This document shows positions 15,901-19,186 of a DNA stretch of 19,186 bases, piece by piece. The stretch lies in NCBI GenBank assembly GCA_002170005.2, contig NHGT02000027.1, forward strand, positions 1 through 19,186. Direction: 5' to 3'. Source of the DNA: a bacterium TMED144. Its GTDB lineage: Bacteria; Fidelibacterota; Marinisomatia; Marinisomatales; TCS55. The notes under the pieces were generated by a model. That model ran no database searches. It had not been told where the DNA came from and worked only from the letters and a program-made list of their open reading frames with translations. The position numbers were made by a program, and so were the translations under genes. Every line of letters begins with the position of its first letter. The first letter of the stretch is position 1.

Positions 15901-16337
15901 TAATATTAATAATCAATGGTCCAAACTTAAATCTATTAGGAGTTAGAAAACCTGAACAGTATGGAAAAGAATCGTTAACTGATATTGAAAAGTGGATTAA
16001 AATAAATGCAACGCCAAAAATAAAAAAAATTATTTTTTTTCAGTCTAATCACGAAGGAAAAATTATAGACATAATACATGAGCTATATAAAAAGATAGAT
16101 GGAATTATAATTAATCCAGGAGCATTAACACATTATTCATATTCTTTGAGAGATGCTATTGAATCAGTTCAAATCCCCACGGTTGAAATACACCTATCTA
16201 ACATCATGGATAGAGAAAGTTTTAGAAAAACGTCTGTTATTAAAGACATATGTATAAGTCAAGTTTTTGGAAAAGGGAAAAAGGGGTATTTAGATGCGAT
16301 TAATATTCTTTGTAATTATAAAGAAAATCAATTATGA
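15897..16337 (+). CDS. aroQ: 3-dehydroquinate dehydratase, type II
   Basis: AroQ dehydrates 3-dehydroquinate to 3-dehydroshikimate. It is the small (146-residue) type II enzyme, unrelated to type I AroD. Key residues are R17 (GVRKPEQYG) and Y22 on the flexible loop, N73 and H79 in INPGALTHYSYSLRDAI, and H99 and R110 in VEIHLSN...ESFRKTS. The N-terminus IINGPNLNLLG is diagnostic. It is the last gene of the operon: the ATG overlaps the aroB stop (ATGA), and its own stop lies inside the 3' end of convergent carB, leaving no free sequence for an intrinsic terminator. Confidence 0.96.
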   Translation: MIILIINGPNLNLLGVRKPEQYGKESLTDIEKWIKINATPKIKKIIFFQSNHEGKIIDIIHELYKKIDGIIINPGALTHYSYSLRDAIESVQIPTVEIHLSNIMDRESFRKTSVIKDICISQVFGKGKKGYLDAINILCNYKENQL

Positions 16338-19186
16338 TAATCTTGAATTGATTTAACGCTATAATCATCTTTATGGCTAACCGCATCTACTGCTGCATTT
16401 GCTCCTGATAAAGTAGTGATAGCTAGAATACCTTTTTTTATACAAGCTTTCCCAATTGCCTCTTCATCAAATCTAGATTGCGCCCCTAATGGAGTGTTTA
16501 TTACTAAATTTATCTCTCCATTTTTAATTCCATCAACAACATTGGGTCTACCTTCTCCAACTTTATAGATTCTTTCAGTCTTCATTCCATTTTCGTTTAA
16601 TAAAATTGAGGTTCCAGCTGTGGCAATTATTGTAAAGCCAATATCGTTTAATTTTTTTGCAATTGGTATCATAGCTTTTTTATCACCATCATTAACTGAT
16701 ATAAAAACTTTGCCCTTTTTCGGCAAGTTGTTTCCTGCGCTAATAGAGGCTCTCAAAAAGGACTCGCCCATTGTTTTTGATATGCCCATAACCTCACCTG
16801 TAGATTTCATTTCTGGGCTTAAGAATATTGACTCTTCAGGAAATTTATTAAATGGAAGAACAGCTTCTTTAACAGCGATGTGTTTATAATGTCTCCAATC
16901 TTTTAATTTAAAACTGTTTAATTTAGCCCCTCCTGCTATCTGGGCTGCTATTTTTGCTAAAGGAGTATTAGTAGTTTTACTTACAAATGGAATGGTTCTA
17001 CTAGCTCTTGGATTTACCTCGAGTACATATACTTTTTTATTTTTATAAGCAAATTGAATATTGATCAATCCTTTTACTTTTAATTTTAAAGATAATTGTT
17101 CTGTTATTTTTTTAATTTCATCGAGCGATTGTTTGCTAATTTTATACGGTGGTAAAACGCAGGCTGAATCTCCTGAGTGAATTCCTGCCTCTTCTATGTG
17201 TTGCATGATAGCTCCAATGTGAACAGACTCACCATCACATAGGGCATCCACGTCAAATTCAAATGCATCTTCTAAAAACTCATCTATTAAAATTGGATGG
17301 CCCTCTGTCACATCGGCATTTCTAGAGATATATTCAACCAATTGCTGCCGCGAATACACAATTTCCATCGCTCTTCCTCCCAGAACGTAGCTTGGTCTTG
17401 CTAAAACGGGATAACCAATATTTTCAGCAACGCTTACAACTTCGTCAAGTGTTCTTCCGGTGCCATAACGAGGACATTCAACATTTAATTCATCAAGAAT
17501 TTTCCCAAATTTTTCTCTATCCTCTGCAAGGTCAATACTCTGGGGCGATGTTCCTAAAATGGGAACTCCTGCCTGTGCTAACTTCATAGCGATCTTAAGT
17601 GGGGTTTGACCACCGAACTGTATTAACACCCCATCTGGTTTTTCGAACTCAACAATATTTAGAACATCCTCAAAAGTAACAGGCTCAAAATACAATCTAT
17701 CAACCAGATCAAAGTCTGTACTTACTGTTTCAGGGTTACAATTAATCATAATAGTTTTATAACCCTCCTCCTTCAAACCAAACACTGCTTGAACGCAACA
17801 ATAATCAAACTCAATACCTTGTCCTATCCTATTAGGACCTCCTCCTAAAATAATTACTTTTTTTCCTTCTAGTGGTTCAATTTCATTTTCTTGGTCATAA
17901 GTTGAATAACAATATGGGGTCTGAGCTACAAATTCTGCTGCGCAAGTATCTACGACTTTATATGAAGGTAAGATTTTTTTCTTTATTCGCTCTTCTCTAA
18001 TTGAATTTTCAGACTGATTTCTGTATCTAGCTATTTGACTATCAGAAAACCCATTTTCTTTAAGCTTTCTAATAGAATCATCATCTGTCATTAATGATAA
18101 TATTTGGATATGGCTCAAAAACCAGGGATCGATCTTTGTGATTTCATAAATTTCTTCTAATGATTTTCCTTCAATAAAAGCTTCTCTAATCTTTAAAAGT
18201 CTAAAACTGGTTCCATATTGTAATTTTGATAAGTCAAGTGGCCTAGCGCGATGAATATCTGGGTCATTTTCGGTTGGAGGTTTTGCTTCCAATCCATCAA
18301 TCCCAACCTCAAGCGAACGATAAGCCTTTTGTAAGGACTCCTGAAAAGTTCTACCAATAGCCATAACCTCACCTACGCTCTGCATTTGAACGCCTAAATG
18401 GCCAGATGCTGAAGGGAACTTTTCAAAGTCAAATCTTGGGACTTTTGTAACAACATAATCAATAGTGGGCTCAAAAGCAGCAAGAGTTTTCCCGGTGATA
18501 TCGTTTTGTAATTCATCCAATGTAAAACCAACTGCTAACTTAGCAGCAACCTTTGCTATTGGAAACCCAGTTGCTTTTGAAGCTAAAGCTGATGATCTGC
18601 TTACACGAGGATTCATCTCTATGATGATACATCTACCATTTTCAGGGCTTACCGCAAACTGAACATTTGATCCCCCAGTTTCCACTCCTATTGTTCTCAA
18701 ACACTGAATGGACCAGTTGCGCATTTGTTGATATTCTTTATCAGATAAGGTCATCGCAGGTGCTACTGTTACAGAATCTCCGGTGTGCACTCCCATTGGA
18801 TCAATATTTTCTATGGAGCAAACAATGATAGCATTATCAGCGTTATCGCGAATAACCTCTAATTCGTATTCTTTCCAGCCAAGCAAAGACTCTTCAATTA
18901 AAACTTCTGTAATAGGGCTAGCATTCAATCCGTTTTCTACTAACTGCTGAAACTCTTCAAAGTTATAAGCAACCGACCCACCAGTTCCTCCTAAGGTGAA
19001 TGATGGTCTAATGATAATTGGAAATTGTATAGAATCAAGCAGTGCATTAGCCTCTTCCCAAGTATGAACAAAGCCTCCTTGAGCTGTATCAATACCGATT
19101 TCATCCATTGCTTTTTTAAACAGTTCTCTGTCTTCTGCTTTTTCTATTGCGTCTACCTGTGCGCCAATGAGTTTTATGCCATACTT
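16328..19186 (-). CDS. carB: Carbamoyl-phosphate synthase large subunit, N-terminus cut by the window edge
   Basis: CarB makes carbamoyl phosphate from bicarbonate, ATP and ammonia supplied by CarA, for pyrimidines and arginine. The frame is open to the last base, so the start lies outside; 952 residues are visible and roughly 110 N-terminal ones are missing compared with E. coli (1073). Visible parts in order: end of the first pre-ATP-grasp region (GAQVDAIEKAEDRELF), first ATP-grasp with IIRPSFTLGGTGGS and EMNPRVSRSSAL, the oligomerisation region, the second synthetase half beginning near GGGPNRIGQGIEFDY, second ATP-grasp with ARPSYVLGGRAMEIVY, HSGDSACVLPP and NPRASRTIPFVS, and the C-terminal MGS-like allosteric domain (ATAGTS, INTPLGA). 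The ATG at 19108 is internal. It is convergent with aroQ, overlapping by 10 nt. No carA is in the window. Confidence 0.96.
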   Translation of the reverse strand, partial: KYGIKLIGAQVDAIEKAEDRELFKKAMDEIGIDTAQGGFVHTWEEANALLDSIQFPIIIRPSFTLGGTGGSVAYNFEEFQQLVENGLNASPITEVLIEESLLGWKEYELEVIRDNADNAIIVCSIENIDPMGVHTGDSVTVAPAMTLSDKEYQQMRNWSIQCLRTIGVETGGSNVQFAVSPENGRCIIIEMNPRVSRSSALASKATGFPIAKVAAKLAVGFTLDELQNDITGKTLAAFEPTIDYVVTKVPRFDFEKFPSASGHLGVQMQSVGEVMAIGRTFQESLQKAYRSLEVGIDGLEAKPPTENDPDIHRARPLDLSKLQYGTSFRLLKIREAFIEGKSLEEIYEITKIDPWFLSHIQILSLMTDDDSIRKLKENGFSDSQIARYRNQSENSIREERIKKKILPSYKVVDTCAAEFVAQTPYCYSTYDQENEIEPLEGKKVIILGGGPNRIGQGIEFDYCCVQAVFGLKEEGYKTIMINCNPETVSTDFDLVDRLYFEPVTFEDVLNIVEFEKPDGVLIQFGGQTPLKIAMKLAQAGVPILGTSPQSIDLAEDREKFGKILDELNVECPRYGTGRTLDEVVSVAENIGYPVLARPSYVLGGRAMEIVYSRQQLVEYISRNADVTEGHPILIDEFLEDAFEFDVDALCDGESVHIGAIMQHIEEAGIHSGDSACVLPPYKISKQSLDEIKKITEQLSLKLKVKGLINIQFAYKNKKVYVLEVNPRASRTIPFVSKTTNTPLAKIAAQIAGGAKLNSFKLKDWRHYKHIAVKEAVLPFNKFPEESIFLSPEMKSTGEVMGISKTMGESFLRASISAGNNLPKKGKVFISVNDGDKKAMIPIAKKLNDIGFTIIATAGTSILLNENGMKTERIYKVGEGRPNVVDGIKNGEINLVINTPLGAQSRFDEEAIGKACIKKGILAITTLSGANAAVDAVSHKDDYSVKSIQDYHN

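Noticed and set aside
14339..16337. Apparent extra AT-richness of aroK-aroB-aroQ as a sign of transfer
   Set aside because: The impression comes from a few lines read by eye. Conserved glycine-rich genes such as gcvP and carB naturally look more GC-rich. No composition statistics were run and gene order gives no break.
1..19186. CRISPR arrays, insertion sequences, tRNA or rRNA genes, phage or defence genes
   Set aside because: No direct-repeat arrays, terminal inverted repeats, transposase motifs or RNA gene signatures were seen. The window is almost fully covered by metabolic genes.

Overview
The window comes from a strongly AT-rich bacterium with densely packed genes. It looks like a streamlined, possibly marine, lineage of the FCB group (Bacteroidota or Marinimicrobia-like). 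This rests on an MtaB opening with a GCKLNFSETSTI block that I associate with Bacteroidota, a glycine dehydrogenase of the long P-protein type, a DUF3050 protein, the trp gene order EGDCFBA, and a TAAATTTG block upstream of the trp leader. Against it, a few genes (trpB, aroC) carry clear GGAG Shine-Dalgarno sequences, which are weak or absent in typical Bacteroidota. The phylum assignment is therefore tentative.

Left flank (1-3237): the 3' end of gcvP (5' end outside the window) is followed 15 nt later by a DUF3050 gene. The tRNA methylthiotransferase gene mtaB runs convergently and its stop codon overlaps that of the DUF3050 gene.

Centre (about 3250-16337): a divergent promoter region leads into a classical trp attenuator. 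It has a 24-codon leader peptide with adjacent Trp codons (context W-W-Y-N-Y), an antiterminator candidate, and a strong intrinsic terminator that ends only a few bases before the trpE start codon. Behind it lie 14 same-strand cistrons with no gap above 2 nt: trpE-G-D-C-F-B-A, then class II DAHP synthase (aroG), aroA, aroE, aroC, aroK, aroB and aroQ. Together these encode every enzyme from erythrose-4-phosphate plus PEP to chorismate and from chorismate to L-tryptophan, in one apparent transcription unit under one attenuator.

The main anomaly is in trpA. A single in-frame TAA replaces the codon of the catalytic glutamate (E. coli Glu49), while the rest of the reading frame is intact. It is either a very recent null mutation, a sequence error, or a recoding event.

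Right flank (16328-19186): carB (carbamoyl-phosphate synthase large subunit) lies on the minus strand, overlaps the end of aroQ by 10 nt, and runs off the window before its N-terminus. I saw no tRNA, rRNA, CRISPR array, insertion sequence or prophage gene. There is no gene-free stretch over 300 nt; the longest, between the mtaB and trpE start codons, is 193 nt and holds the trp leader.
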